64,000 bases of DNA from Acidimicrobiaceae bacterium (GTDB taxonomy: Bacteria; Actinomycetota; Acidimicrobiia; Acidimicrobiales; RAAP-2): NCBI GenBank assembly GCA_003138895.1, contig PLHJ01000006.1, forward strand, positions 112,248 through 176,247, written 5' to 3'. This document shows, piece by piece, positions 9,349-17,773 of the stretch; the stretch's first letter is position 1; every line of letters begins with the position of its first letter. Position numbers and translations under genes: made by a program. The notes below the pieces were generated by a model. The model worked only from the letters and a program-made list of their open reading frames with translations, had not been told where the DNA came from and made no database searches.

Positions 9349-11010
9349 GTGAGCGTACCTAGCCCCAGCGATGTCCAGGCGGCGTACGCCGCGACCCTGG
9401 TGGACCAGTGGGTTATCGAAGGCCTAGAACATGCGGTGATCTGTCCGGGGTCGCGCTCGACGCCACTCGCCGTGGCGCTCGCGGCTCGCGAGGAACTTAC
9501 GTTGCACGTGCGCGTCGACGAACGCAGTGCAGGATTTTTTGCTTTGGGTCTCGCTCTACGCACGAAGCTTCCCGCGTTGGTCCTCGTCACGAGTGGTACG
9601 GCTGCCGCGGAACTCCATGCGTCGGTCGTAGAAGCGTCGTACGCGAACGTAGCATTGCTGGTCGTTACGGCTGATCGTCCTTCTGAACTGCACGGTGTTG
9701 GCGCACCACAAACGATTGACCAAAAAAATCTGTACGGATCGAGTCCGCGCCGCTTCGAAGAGCCCGGCGTGGCAATGAGTTCGGAATCGAAATCGTGGCG
9801 TTCGCTCGCTCGGCGACTGTGGCGCTCGGCAATCGGCGAGGAAAATCCACCGGGCCCGGTCCACCTGAACGCTGCGTTCATTGAGCCCTTGCTCGGCGAG
9901 ACGGGGGAATTGCCCGCACTTCTGGACGACACCGCACCGTCAGCGACAAAACCGCGCGTACTTGATCCAACGACGTGGAACGTTCGTTCCCAGCGAGTCT
10001 TAGCCGTCATTGGGGCGGGCGCGCCCGCACCTCTCGTTGCATCGCTTCAAGACCTCGACTGGGTCATCTTGAGTGACATCACGACATCGGGCACGGCGTA
10101 CTTTGACGTACTGCTTCGAAGTGACGACTTTGCAAGCGCCGCCACACCTGACGTCGTGGTGCGCATTGGATCGCTGCCAGCCTCAAAAGTGCTATTGGAA
10201 CGATTAAAGGAATGGTCGGCACCGACAATCGGGCTGACACTTGCGACTGCGCCCGCTGATCCGACGGGCGTCATCACGACGTCGTACGTGGGTGCACCGG
10301 ACACCACCCTCGACGACTGGCGTGCGGATTCTTCGTACGCACAGTGGTGGGCAGATGCGTCCAAAGTCGCCGACGATGTTCTTGGTGTGTTGGATGCCCC
10401 GACACAGACGCTCGATGAACCAAGCGTGGCGCGCTCGGTAGTTCGCATGAGTTCGTCACTGGGCGCTTCGTTGGTGGTCGGCTCGTCGATGCCAGTGCGC
10501 GACGTTGAATGGTTTTGTCAACGGAAGAATTCGTCTGTTTTTGCCAACCGGGGCGTAAACGGCATTGATGGTGTGACGTCCACGATTTTTGGTGTGGCGT
10601 GCAACTCGCGCGCCGTGGGTTTCGTTGGTGATCTGACTGCCTTGCACGACGTGTCGGCATTGGTTGATGGTGTGGGAGAACATGGTTCGTGCGCGCTCGT
10701 GGTCGCTGATAACAACGGCGGTGGCATCTTTTCTTTCTTGCCTCAGGCTTCACGTCTCGATGCTCAAACGTTTGAACGTTTGTTCGGCACGCCTCGCCAC
10801 CACGACTTGGCGGCAATTGCGTCAAGTTTTGGTTACGAGACGCGTGCTGTTACTACCGTGGCGCAACTAGATCACGCTATTGAACAGGCGCTCGACAAAA
10901 ATGGTGTCACCGTGATTATTGCGACGGTGCCTTCACGCAACGAAAATGTGGCGAGGCACGCTGAGCTGAACGAAAGTGTCGCGGCAGCAATATCGAAGAG
11001 TCTCTCGTGA
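9349..11010 (+). CDS. menD: MenD, SEPHCHC synthase
   Basis: A 553-residue thiamine-diphosphate enzyme that joins isochorismate and 2-oxoglutarate, the committed step of menaquinone synthesis. The N-terminal ThDP Glu region reads CPGSRSTPLA, with VTSGTAAAELHASVVEA and TADRPSELHGVGAPQTIDQ following. The C-terminal ThDP-Mg region GFVGDLTALHDVS with ADNNGGGIFSFL is intact. The length is usual. The GTG start is set by the first homologous residues. No promoter fits in the five bases before it, so transcription must start inside the divergent menH gene. The stop overlaps the next gene by four bases. Confidence 0.95.
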   Translation: MSVPSPSDVQAAYAATLVDQWVIEGLEHAVICPGSRSTPLAVALAAREELTLHVRVDERSAGFFALGLALRTKLPALVLVTSGTAAAELHASVVEASYANVALLVVTADRPSELHGVGAPQTIDQKNLYGSSPRRFEEPGVAMSSESKSWRSLARRLWRSAIGEENPPGPVHLNAAFIEPLLGETGELPALLDDTAPSATKPRVLDPTTWNVRSQRVLAVIGAGAPAPLVASLQDLDWVILSDITTSGTAYFDVLLRSDDFASAATPDVVVRIGSLPASKVLLERLKEWSAPTIGLTLATAPADPTGVITTSYVGAPDTTLDDWRADSSYAQWWADASKVADDVLGVLDAPTQTLDEPSVARSVVRMSSSLGASLVVGSSMPVRDVEWFCQRKNSSVFANRGVNGIDGVTSTIFGVACNSRAVGFVGDLTALHDVSALVDGVGEHGSCALVVADNNGGGIFSFLPQASRLDAQTFERLFGTPRHHDLAAIASSFGYETRAVTTVAQLDHAIEQALDKNGVTVIIATVPSRNENVARHAELNESVAAAISKSLS

Positions 11011-11747
11011 TCGCCACGCTGCCGAGTTCCGTCATTCTCGCGCTACCGATAGCGTTCGCCGCGGGGCTCGTGTCATTTGTCTCGCCGTGTGTTCTACCTC
11101 TACTGCCTGGCTATCTTGCCTTTTTGGGTGGCGCCGTTGGTGCGGAAGAGGCTCAAAAAAAGAGAGGGCGCGCCGTTATGGGATCGCTCATCTTCATTTT
11201 GGGTTTCGCTCTGGTGTTCGTATCCGAAGGGGCCCTTTTTGGTTCATTGGGTGCCACGCTAAAAGCGCACGAACGAATTTTGGAGATTGTTTTTGGCGTC
11301 ATAACAATTGGTCTAGGAATCTTCTTCGCCGGTCTGTGGCCTCGATCGTGGCTCCAGCGCGATCGACGAATCCACGTGGTGCCTCGCGCAACGTTGGTGG
11401 GTGCGGGGTTGCTCGGGTTCTTATTTGCCCTCGGCTGGACACCGTGCATCGGTCCGGCACTCGGATCAATTCTGGGTCTCGCGGCGTCGTCGTCAGGGGC
11501 CACTGCTCTTCGAGGTTCAGTTTTGGCTTTTGTTTACTGCCTTGGTCTCGGTTTACCTTTCGTTTTAGCGGCAATGGCGACCGAGTGGGCGACGGTCACT
11601 TCTCGATGGCTAAAGAAACATCAGCGAGTCATTGGCATGGTTGGTGGCGGCCTGCTGGTTTTGATTGGAATTGCCGAGGTCTCAGGGCTGTGGCATTCCT
11701 TTGTTCTGTGGTTGCAGACGAATTACCCCGGCACCACCATCATTTAG
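11007..11747 (+). CDS. ccdA: cytochrome c biogenesis protein CcdA
   Basis: A 246-residue membrane protein of the DsbD/CcdA transmembrane family with six hydrophobic helices. It shuttles electrons from cytoplasmic thioredoxin to the outside for cytochrome c maturation or disulfide reduction. The two redox cysteines sit in the expected helix-1 and helix-4 motifs, SFVSPCVLPLLPGY and GWTPCIGPALG. GTG start overlaps the menD stop (GTGA). It fits a respiration context, with menaquinone genes before it and cytochrome oxidase downstream, though ResB/ResC partners are not in the window. Confidence 0.9.
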   Translation: MIATLPSSVILALPIAFAAGLVSFVSPCVLPLLPGYLAFLGGAVGAEEAQKKRGRAVMGSLIFILGFALVFVSEGALFGSLGATLKAHERILEIVFGVITIGLGIFFAGLWPRSWLQRDRRIHVVPRATLVGAGLLGFLFALGWTPCIGPALGSILGLAASSSGATALRGSVLAFVYCLGLGLPFVLAAMATEWATVTSRWLKKHQRVIGMVGGGLLVLIGIAEVSGLWHSFVLWLQTNYPGTTII

Positions 11748-11763
11748 TTCAGACGGCAACTTC

Positions 11764-11769
11764 TAGACT
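11764..11769 (+). promoter_or_regulatory. -10 element, tyrS
   Basis: TAGACT is followed by exactly 6 bases and then the tyrS ATG. Transcription from about 6-7 bases downstream would begin at the start codon itself. Confidence 0.5.
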
Positions 11770-11775
11770 CGCCGC

Positions 11776-13056
11776 ATGAACGTTCGCGAAGATTGGGTCT
11801 TTCGTGGACTTTTCCATCAAAGTACGAGTGACGACCTTTTTGAGCGATTAAGTGCCGGGGGCATCACTACGTACGCGGGTTTTGACCCCACCGGCACGTC
11901 GCTGCATATTGGACATCTCATACCCGTATTGAACTTGCGACGTCTGCAATTAGCTGGTAATCGCCCCATTGCCTTGGCGGGCGGCGGCACTGGACTTATT
12001 GGCGACCCCAGTTTCAAAGCGACCGAGCGGCTGATCTTGAGTGACGCGGAAATCGCGCACAATATTGAAGGAATCCGCTCACAACTCGGCCGGTTCTTAG
12101 ATTTTGGGCCGTCGAAGAACGACACCACTGCGTTGTTGCTCGATAACGCCACGTGGCTTCGCCCACTCGTGTTAACGGATTTTCTCCGCGACGTTGGCAA
12201 GCACTTCACCGTCAATCAAATGATCGCCAAAGAATCGGTGAAGAGTCGCCTTGAGAGGGTCGACGTTGGTATTTCGTACACCGAGTTCTCCTATATGTTG
12301 TTACAGTCCTACGATTTTCACGAATTGTTTCGCCGTCACAACTGCACGTTGCAGATTGGTGGTTCGGATCAATGGGGAAATATCACAATGGGTGCCGAAC
12401 TCGTTCGAAAACTCGACGGCGGTAGCGCGGACGGCCTCACGTCGCCACTGCTGTTGCGAGCCGACGGGACGAAATTTGGCAAGTCGGAATTGGGTGACAA
12501 CGTTTGGCTCGACGCCGATATGACGTCGCCGTTCGTAATGCACCAATTCTTTCTCAATAGCGACGACTCCATCACGCCTCAGTTGCTTCGGTTCTTCACG
12601 TTCCTTGACCACGACGAGATCCTTTCGCTGGATGAACGTTTAAAAGCGGCGCCCCAAGAACGTCTCGCACAACGAGTGCTGGCTAACGAAGTCGTGGCGC
12701 TGGTGCACGGTGAAGAGGCGGCCAAGGCCGCGGAGCGAGCAGGCGAAGCGTTGTTTGGCGAGTCCATTGGCGATCTTGATGAGAAAATGTTGTTGGAAGT
12801 GGTGGCCGACGCGCCGTCTTCAACGTTTGCTCGAAGTGAGGTAGTGGAAGGGATAGACGGTGCCGATCTTTTAGTGCGCTGCGAACTGGCGAAATCGCTC
12901 AGTGAGGCTCGTCGTTTCCTTGATCAGGGTGGTGTCTACGTCAACAATCGCCGTCTCGCGGCCGACGCGAAGGTCAACGCCACCTTCTTGTTGCACGACC
13001 GCTACCTCGTTGTTCGTCGTGGCCGACGCTCGCTTCATCTCGTGGTCGTCGGGTGA
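11776..13056 (+). CDS. tyrS: tyrosyl-tRNA synthetase
   Basis: A 426-residue class I aminoacyl-tRNA synthetase charging tRNA-Tyr. The HIGH motif is at residues 44-47, and the KMSKS equivalent is KFGKS near 233-237 inside TKFGKSELG. Tyrosine-site segments YTEFSYMLLQSYDF and GGSDQWGNI are present. The C-terminal S4 RNA-binding domain, from about residue 355, carries the ARRFLDQGGVYVNNRR pattern. Full length. Its leaderless-type promoter and the GTGA overlap with the next gene make it the head of a three-gene operon. Confidence 0.97.
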   Translation: MNVREDWVFRGLFHQSTSDDLFERLSAGGITTYAGFDPTGTSLHIGHLIPVLNLRRLQLAGNRPIALAGGGTGLIGDPSFKATERLILSDAEIAHNIEGIRSQLGRFLDFGPSKNDTTALLLDNATWLRPLVLTDFLRDVGKHFTVNQMIAKESVKSRLERVDVGISYTEFSYMLLQSYDFHELFRRHNCTLQIGGSDQWGNITMGAELVRKLDGGSADGLTSPLLLRADGTKFGKSELGDNVWLDADMTSPFVMHQFFLNSDDSITPQLLRFFTFLDHDEILSLDERLKAAPQERLAQRVLANEVVALVHGEEAAKAAERAGEALFGESIGDLDEKMLLEVVADAPSSTFARSEVVEGIDGADLLVRCELAKSLSEARRFLDQGGVYVNNRRLAADAKVNATFLLHDRYLVVRRGRRSLHLVVVG

Positions 13057-13493
13057 CTCGACGCGTGGTAGTGGTCGCGCTCGCGGCGCTGCTACTGGCT
13101 GCGTGCGGTTCCATTTCCAACACGAAAAAAGTCACGACGTGGGTCGAGCAAAGTTCGTTCACGTCGAGCAAGACCACTTTGCTCAATGACGCGAAAAACG
13201 CCTCGAACGCACTTTCTAACTTGAGTTTGTCGGCAAATTCGTTGCACACAGTGTGTGGCGTATTACTGGTTGACGCCGAAGCCGCCAATTCGGCGCTGCC
13301 GACGCCCGACCAACAGGCCACTTCCTTGCTCTCAAAGGCGTACAACGCCATGGGGGACGGGGCCAACACGTGTTACAAGGCGGACTCGAACACAGCTGTT
13401 CGCTCTCGTGCCAAGGCGTATCTCCAGCAGGGGGCTACTGATTTGGCTCTAGGGGCCGTGCGATTACGGGTGGCCGAAGGAAAGAGCCCCTAA
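13053..13493 (+). CDS. putative lipoprotein
   Basis: A 146-residue secreted protein with a classic lipoprotein signal: a Arg-Arg start, a hydrophobic stretch and the lipobox LAAC with Cys18. The mature part is a small helical domain rich in Ser, Asn and Ala with two further cysteines, which may form a disulfide. I do not recognise the family. The GTG start overlaps the tyrS stop, and the next gene starts directly after its TAA, so it is co-transcribed with an enzyme of translation without an obvious functional link. Confidence 0.75.
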   Translation: MTRRVVVVALAALLLAACGSISNTKKVTTWVEQSSFTSSKTTLLNDAKNASNALSNLSLSANSLHTVCGVLLVDAEAANSALPTPDQQATSLLSKAYNAMGDGANTCYKADSNTAVRSRAKAYLQQGATDLALGAVRLRVAEGKSP

Positions 13494-14048
13494 ATGGGTG
13501 TTGACGCACTTATTGCGGCTTCGGACGACGACGATCGCCGTCGCCGCGTGGTGTGGAGTATTCCCACGCCACTGGGCATCCTCGGTACGTCGAGCGCCGA
13601 GAATGCAGTGCATCTCATGACGATTTCATGGTTCGTCCCGGTTGCCAATGAACCCAGCCAGATCCTGTTTTCGCTCGAGGCCACGTCGCGAAGTGCCGAG
13701 AACCTGCGGGCCAATCCCGCCGCCACGATCAGCCTTTTACATCGTGACGATCGTGCCCTCGCGCGCCAATTCGTCAAAACACACATGGACGAAGCGATAG
13801 ACCCCGATCATCCACGATTTCGAGGTCTAAATGTGCTAAAAGCCGCCAATATGACCTATTACTTAGGCGATGCCGTCGCCGTTGTATCCGGGAGCGTTTC
13901 GTTCGTGCGAGAACTTTCGACGCACTCGTTGTGGCTGCTTCGCGTGGAAGAAGTAGGTGCCAGGAATGATGTGTTGTCGGGAGCCGCTTCAGCTCACGTG
14001 GTACCAATACTCGGCGTGCACGACACTCGCATGAATTACGGCCGCTAG
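13494..14048 (+). CDS. flavin reductase-like FMN-binding protein
   Basis: A 184-residue protein resembling the flavin-reductase-like split-barrel family. Evidence is the PTPLGILGTSSAENAVHLMTISW stretch, in which a strand leads into a phosphate-binding turn, then FSLEATSRSAENLRANP and the following strand, a layout usual for FMN-binding reductases. The substrate is unknown; it could be a flavin reductase partner of a monooxygenase. The start ATG abuts the lipoprotein stop. Its TAG overlaps the stop of the convergent small gene in a shared CTAG. Confidence 0.75.
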   Translation: MGVDALIAASDDDDRRRRVVWSIPTPLGILGTSSAENAVHLMTISWFVPVANEPSQILFSLEATSRSAENLRANPAATISLLHRDDRALARQFVKTHMDEAIDPDHPRFRGLNVLKAANMTYYLGDAVAVVSGSVSFVRELSTHSLWLLRVEEVGARNDVLSGAASAHVVPILGVHDTRMNYGR

Positions 14049-14269
14049 GCGCTCGGCGGACGTAGGTCTATTTCGAGGCGCAAGATGCCGTTCTCTAAGG
14101 TGGCCTTCGCATCACCAATCATGGCGTAGTCCTGAAAATCGACCTTGGCAGCCTCAATGAAACGTTGACGTTCGGGACCCTCGACCGGCGGCAAGCCCCG
14201 ACGGCGCACGGCGTCGGCTCGCTCTTGGAATCGTTTGATCATCTCGGTGGGGTCAAAGTCAGTGCTCAC
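14045..14269 (-). CDS. small conserved-looking hypothetical protein
   Basis: A 74-residue soluble protein from the GTG at 14269, with an amphipathic N-terminal helix (PTEMIKRFQERADAVRRR) and a C-terminal strand pair ending in LRLEIDLRPPSA. I do not recognise it. The chosen start lies 7 bases after a minus-strand TAACAT, so it looks leaderless. An ATG at 14296 would give nine extra residues but would run through that hexamer. The convergent stop overlap with the flavin-reductase gene argues that it is real. Confidence 0.6.
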   Translation of the reverse strand: MSTDFDPTEMIKRFQERADAVRRRGLPPVEGPERQRFIEAAKVDFQDYAMIGDAKATLENGILRLEIDLRPPSA

Positions 14270-14384
14270 GCAGTGAATGTTACGGGCAGGCCGCAATTTC
14301 GTGGCGAGTTGGTAACATGGTGTCTCGGTACTGCAAAAGTGCCAGGTCGCCGCCGTTTCGGCCTGCGGCCAGTGAGGAGTTGAC

Positions 14385-14597
14385 GTGAAAAAGGGTCGCC
14401 ACCGTCGTTTTGTCGAAGCACGTGAATTGAAGCGAGCGGTCGGTCCACGAGCTACGACCTGCGCGGAATGCGGGGCTGTTCCCGAGGACGTTCACGCGGA
14501 ATGGTGTTTGGCTGAAGAGGACCGATACGACGAAATCTTGGGGTCGTTGCCGCGTCCGAGTTACACCGAAGAAGATCCACTCGCCGCTGAGGGCTAG
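14385..14597 (+). CDS. small Cys-containing hypothetical protein
   Basis: A 70-residue protein with a basic N terminus, a CAEC pair at residues 26-29 and a further Cys41 following His38, which could bind a metal as a small ribbon. The rest is acidic. The GTG start is preceded by GTGAGGAG, a good Shine-Dalgarno, in contrast to the leaderless units around it. Function unknown. Its TAG overlaps the stop of the convergent cysteine-rich gene in a shared CTAG. Confidence 0.6.
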   Translation: MKKGRHRRFVEARELKRAVGPRATTCAECGAVPEDVHAEWCLAEEDRYDEILGSLPRPSYTEEDPLAAEG

Positions 14598-15334
14598 TCC
14601 TTCTTTCGAAGGGCGGGGTGGGGAAGTCGCGTTCCTACGGGTTGTTTCTGTCGCTTATCGAGATAATCCTTTAGCAACTCGTAAATGGGTTTGCTCACCA
14701 GCGCAATGAGTTCTTCACGCATACCGTCAACAACGCGTTCCTTGCCAACGAACGCTTCGGGGGACTGGGTGCACCACCAATGGAAATCATCGCCACCTTT
14801 TCCCCAGTGCTCTCGGTTCCATTGTTGGATACGCACCGTCACGTGACCGTTATCAGCTACCTCGTCGTCGCGACGCAACGGTAATTGCCAACAAACCTCG
14901 GGCTTTAGAGGGATGTAGCTCTCGTTATTGTCAAGAGCCAGCACGTGTAGTGCGCAACCAGGACCCCGTTTAAAGTCGGGTCGATTGAGGAAAATGCAAG
15001 CGTCTTGGACCAATTTGCTGACGATTTCGCCATTTTTCTTGACGCGAGTGGTTCCGTTTTTGCCGCGACTTTTAAATTGCCATTGGTCATCGGTGAGTCG
15101 CTTGGCGGCTTTTTCTACTCGGCGACGGTCTTTTTCGTCGCTGAAATGAGCGCCGTAACTGCAGCAACCCTGGACGAGTTCGGGACTTGGTCCCGTGAGT
15201 ACGCCTTGACAGCCGCTTCCAAAAATGCAGGTCCAGTTGCTCTCTAAAAACGTTACGTCGAAGATAAACGTTTGTTCGCGTTTGGGATCTTCAAAACTGA
15301 CCCACTCGTGGGCGTCTTCAAGCTCAGTGGTCAC
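14594..15334 (-). CDS. cysteine-rich protein, YkgJ/DUF3109-like metal-binding pattern
   Basis: A 246-residue soluble protein with conserved-looking cysteines at residues 36, 42, 57, 58, 113, 127 and 148 in the order C-x5-C, GCCSYG, CIFLN, GCALH, KPEVCWQLPL. That order recalls the YkgJ/DUF3109 group thought to chelate zinc or an iron-sulfur cluster; the family assignment is by pattern only. The C-terminal part is charged, with a KRQ-rich tail. GTG start, 7 bases after minus-strand TAAGTT. Adjacent to nfuA in divergent orientation across 55 bases, which would suit an iron-sulfur link but does not prove one. Confidence 0.7.
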   Translation of the reverse strand: MTTELEDAHEWVSFEDPKREQTFIFDVTFLESNWTCIFGSGCQGVLTGPSPELVQGCCSYGAHFSDEKDRRRVEKAAKRLTDDQWQFKSRGKNGTTRVKKNGEIVSKLVQDACIFLNRPDFKRGPGCALHVLALDNNESYIPLKPEVCWQLPLRRDDEVADNGHVTVRIQQWNREHWGKGGDDFHWWCTQSPEAFVGKERVVDGMREELIALVSKPIYELLKDYLDKRQKQPVGTRLPHPALRKKD

Positions 15335-15341
15335 GCGAAGA

Positions 15342-15347
15342 AACTTA
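15342..15347 (-). promoter_or_regulatory. -10 element, cysteine-rich gene
   Basis: On the minus strand TAAGTT ends 7 bases before the GTG at 15334. It lies in the 55-base divergent region shared with nfuA. Confidence 0.4.
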
Positions 15348-15356
15348 GTAGGTCGA

Positions 15357-15383
15357 TTGACAAGAACCTTGTACCTCTAGAAT
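15357..15383 (+). promoter_or_regulatory. promoter, nfuA
   Basis: A perfect TTGACA (-35) at 15357-15362 and TAGAAT (-10) at 15378-15383, separated by 15 bases. The -10 ends exactly 6 bases before the ATG. The spacer is short, but this is one of the best two-element promoters in the window. Confidence 0.55.
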
Positions 15384-15389
15384 GTTTTC

Positions 15390-16037
15390 ATGACTTCTGT
15401 TGACACTTCGCAGGTTCTCACACTCACTGACGACGCTCGTGGCGTAGTACTTGACGCACTCGCGAACGAAGCAAACGCCGAAGCGCTCGCGCTATGGGTG
15501 GAGGTGACCGGTGTACAAGGTGCTGGTTACGCCTATGACTTGTATTTTTCTGATCGCTCGGACGCTCCTGAAGGCGCCAACGTCTTTGTCGACGGTGACG
15601 TAACTGTCGTTATTCCCGAAGCGAGCGTTGCTCGCTTGCAGGGTAGTCGTCTCGAATTTTCGAACATGGATGGTGGTGGCCTCGTTCTTGTCAATCCCAA
15701 TGCCCCCACACCGGCGGAAGCGAATCCCGGCGTTCCAGCTGAAATTCTTGCTCTTGGTCTCGGTGGACCACTCGCGACGAAAGCTGCCGCCGTCCTCGAA
15801 GGAAGCATCAATCCATCGATTGCTTCGCACGGTGGACGCGCCGACCTCGTGGCTATGGACGAAGACCAGAAGTTAGCGTACGTGCGCTTGTCTGGCGGAT
15901 GTCAGGGATGCGCGATGAGTCGCATGACGTTGTCCCAGGGCATCGAGACCACGCTTCGAGAAGAAATTCCTGAACTAGTGGGCGTCCTTGACGTGACGGA
16001 TCACGCTTCAGGGGAGAATCCTTTTTACTCGAACTAG
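15390..16037 (+). CDS. nfuA: NfuA-type iron-sulfur cluster carrier
   Basis: A 215-residue two-domain protein. Residues 8-105 resemble an A-type (HesB/IscA) domain but contain no cysteine, the same degenerate state seen in E. coli NfuA. Residues 125-215 form a NifU C-terminal domain with the cluster-binding Cys171-x-x-Cys174 in SGGCQGCAMS. It would carry and deliver 4Fe-4S clusters to client enzymes. Monocistronic by layout: own promoter upstream, then 39 bases before aroC with its own promoter. Confidence 0.9.
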   Translation: MTSVDTSQVLTLTDDARGVVLDALANEANAEALALWVEVTGVQGAGYAYDLYFSDRSDAPEGANVFVDGDVTVVIPEASVARLQGSRLEFSNMDGGGLVLVNPNAPTPAEANPGVPAEILALGLGGPLATKAAAVLEGSINPSIASHGGRADLVAMDEDQKLAYVRLSGGCQGCAMSRMTLSQGIETTLREEIPELVGVLDVTDHASGENPFYSN

Positions 16038-16064
16038 TCCTTCATTCCTCGCTCTTTGCCCATC

Positions 16065-16070
16065 TAGGCT
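16065..16070 (+). promoter_or_regulatory. -10 element, aroC operon
   Basis: TAGGCT is followed by 6 bases and the ATG at 16077. It drives the aroC-aroK-aroB-aroQ unit, predicted leaderless. Confidence 0.5.
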
Positions 16071-16076
16071 TGGGTG

Positions 16077-17267
16077 ATGTTGCGCTTTCTTACGGCCGGT
16101 GAAAGTCACGGTCCCGCTCTCAGTGTGATCGTCGAGGGACTTCCCGCGGGTCTGGCCATCACGCAAGAAGAGATTGCCGACGAGTTGGGCCGCCGTCGAC
16201 TCGGTTACGGACGCGGCCCGCGCATGCGTTTTGAACGCGACGACATTCAGATTCTCGGCGGCATCCGTCACGGTCGCACGCTGGGTTCTCCGGTTTCGAT
16301 TGAGATTTTTAATTCAGAGTGGCCCAAGTGGGAACAAGAAATGTCGGCCGCGCCCGGAACGCCGACGAAGAAACTTACGCAGCCTCGTCCCGGACACGCT
16401 GACCTCGTCGGCATGCAAAAGTACGGCTTTGATGATGCCCGTGACGTCTTAGAACGAGCCAGTGCGAGAGAGACCGCTGCTCGGGTGGCGGCCGGTGCCC
16501 TTGCCAAAGTTCTACTGCGCACCATTGGTGTGAGCATCGTGAGTCACGTGGTGCGAATTGGTGAAGCGGCCACCAATGAAGGAATTCGTCCCGGCCCCAC
16601 GGACCTTGACGCAGTGGACGAGAGTGAAGTTCGTTGTCTTGACCCCGTTGCGGAACAGGCAATGATCGCGGCGATCAAGCAGGCGGCCAAGGAAGGCGAT
16701 TCGCTCGGAGGTGTGGCAGAAGTCGTGGCGTACAACGTGCCCGCCGGACTCGGCAGTCACGTTCATTGGGACCGCAAGCTAGATGGACTACTCGCGGGAG
16801 CCTTGATGAGTATCCAAGCCGTGAAGGCAGTGGAAATCGGTGACGGCATGTTGCAAGCAGAACAACGCGGCAGCGTGGCGCACGACGCAATTGCGGTTGA
16901 CAAATCAAACGTGCCAGGCGGCGGCTACATTCGTCGCACCGACCACGCCGGTGGACTCGAAGGCGGCATGACCTCGGGGGCACCTCTGATTGCCCGTGTC
17001 TCGATGAAACCGCTCGCCACACTCAATCGTCCCGTCTTGGAAACGGTTGACGTGAGTACGGGCGAAAGCACCGTGTCGTTTAAGGAACGTACTGACGTCA
17101 CGGCGGTGCCGGCACTGGGTGTCATTGCTGAAGCCATGATGGCAGTTGTTCTGGCGAGCGAAGCGCTGCGCAAATTTGGTGGCGACTCCGTTGAGGAATT
17201 CCGGCGCAACGCCGAGTCATACATTGCGCACATGGGCGAAACGCCGAGCGCCGCTCGACCTCAGTAG
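16077..17267 (+). CDS. aroC: chorismate synthase
   Basis: A 396-residue FMN-dependent chorismate synthase, the last step of the shikimate pathway (EPSP to chorismate). Signatures GESHGPAL, RRRLGYGRGPRM, and the C-terminal GGDSVEEFRRN are in place. A GTG three bases upstream (16074) is also possible, but the ATG is the one at the 6-base spacing from TAGGCT and starts with the canonical MLRFLTAGESHG. First gene of a four-gene aromatic operon; aroK begins three bases after its stop. Confidence 0.96.
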   Translation: MLRFLTAGESHGPALSVIVEGLPAGLAITQEEIADELGRRRLGYGRGPRMRFERDDIQILGGIRHGRTLGSPVSIEIFNSEWPKWEQEMSAAPGTPTKKLTQPRPGHADLVGMQKYGFDDARDVLERASARETAARVAAGALAKVLLRTIGVSIVSHVVRIGEAATNEGIRPGPTDLDAVDESEVRCLDPVAEQAMIAAIKQAAKEGDSLGGVAEVVAYNVPAGLGSHVHWDRKLDGLLAGALMSIQAVKAVEIGDGMLQAEQRGSVAHDAIAVDKSNVPGGGYIRRTDHAGGLEGGMTSGAPLIARVSMKPLATLNRPVLETVDVSTGESTVSFKERTDVTAVPALGVIAEAMMAVVLASEALRKFGGDSVEEFRRNAESYIAHMGETPSAARPQ

Positions 17268-17269
17268 TC

Positions 17270-17773
17270 GTGGCGCGCGTGGTGCTCGTTGGTTTGCCGG
17301 GAACGGGTAAATCCACCGTGGGACGTCGCGTAGCCGCGTTACTCGGCTGCGACTTTGTCGACACCGATCATTTGATTCGACAGACCACGGGGCAAAGCAG
17401 TGCGGACCTTCTTCGCGCGAAGGGCGAGGAGTATTTTCGCGAGCAAGAATTCAACAGTTTGCGGCGGGCCCTCGACAGTGACGGTGTGGTGGCGACTGGA
17501 GGTGGCGTCGTTTCGACGCCAGAGGCGCGCAAACTTTTGAAGTCCGCACCAACGGTATGGCTCGATAGTTCGGATCAACAACTCGAGCGACGCGTCCGCT
17601 ACGGCGACCGACCTCTTTTGGGCACGAACCCTCGAAAGCAACTCGCTGTACTTCGTGCGCAACGCACGTCGTGGTACGAAGAGGTTGCGAGGGTCAAGGT
17701 GATGTCGAACGGCAGTGAAGCTGCCGTTGCGAACGAGATTGCCGAGCTGGCCAAGGAGTGGACGTGCGAATAA
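17270..17773 (+). CDS. aroK: shikimate kinase
   Basis: A 167-residue kinase phosphorylating shikimate. The Walker A GLPGTGKST is at residues 8-16, Asp32-x-Asp34 (DTDHLI) binds shikimate and Mg, and GGGVV and the RPLLG lid segment follow. The Arg in the FREQEF motif matches the family. GTG start two bases after the aroC stop. The 3' end overlaps aroB by 10 bases. Confidence 0.95.
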   Translation: MARVVLVGLPGTGKSTVGRRVAALLGCDFVDTDHLIRQTTGQSSADLLRAKGEEYFREQEFNSLRRALDSDGVVATGGGVVSTPEARKLLKSAPTVWLDSSDQQLERRVRYGDRPLLGTNPRKQLAVLRAQRTSWYEEVARVKVMSNGSEAAVANEIAELAKEWTCE

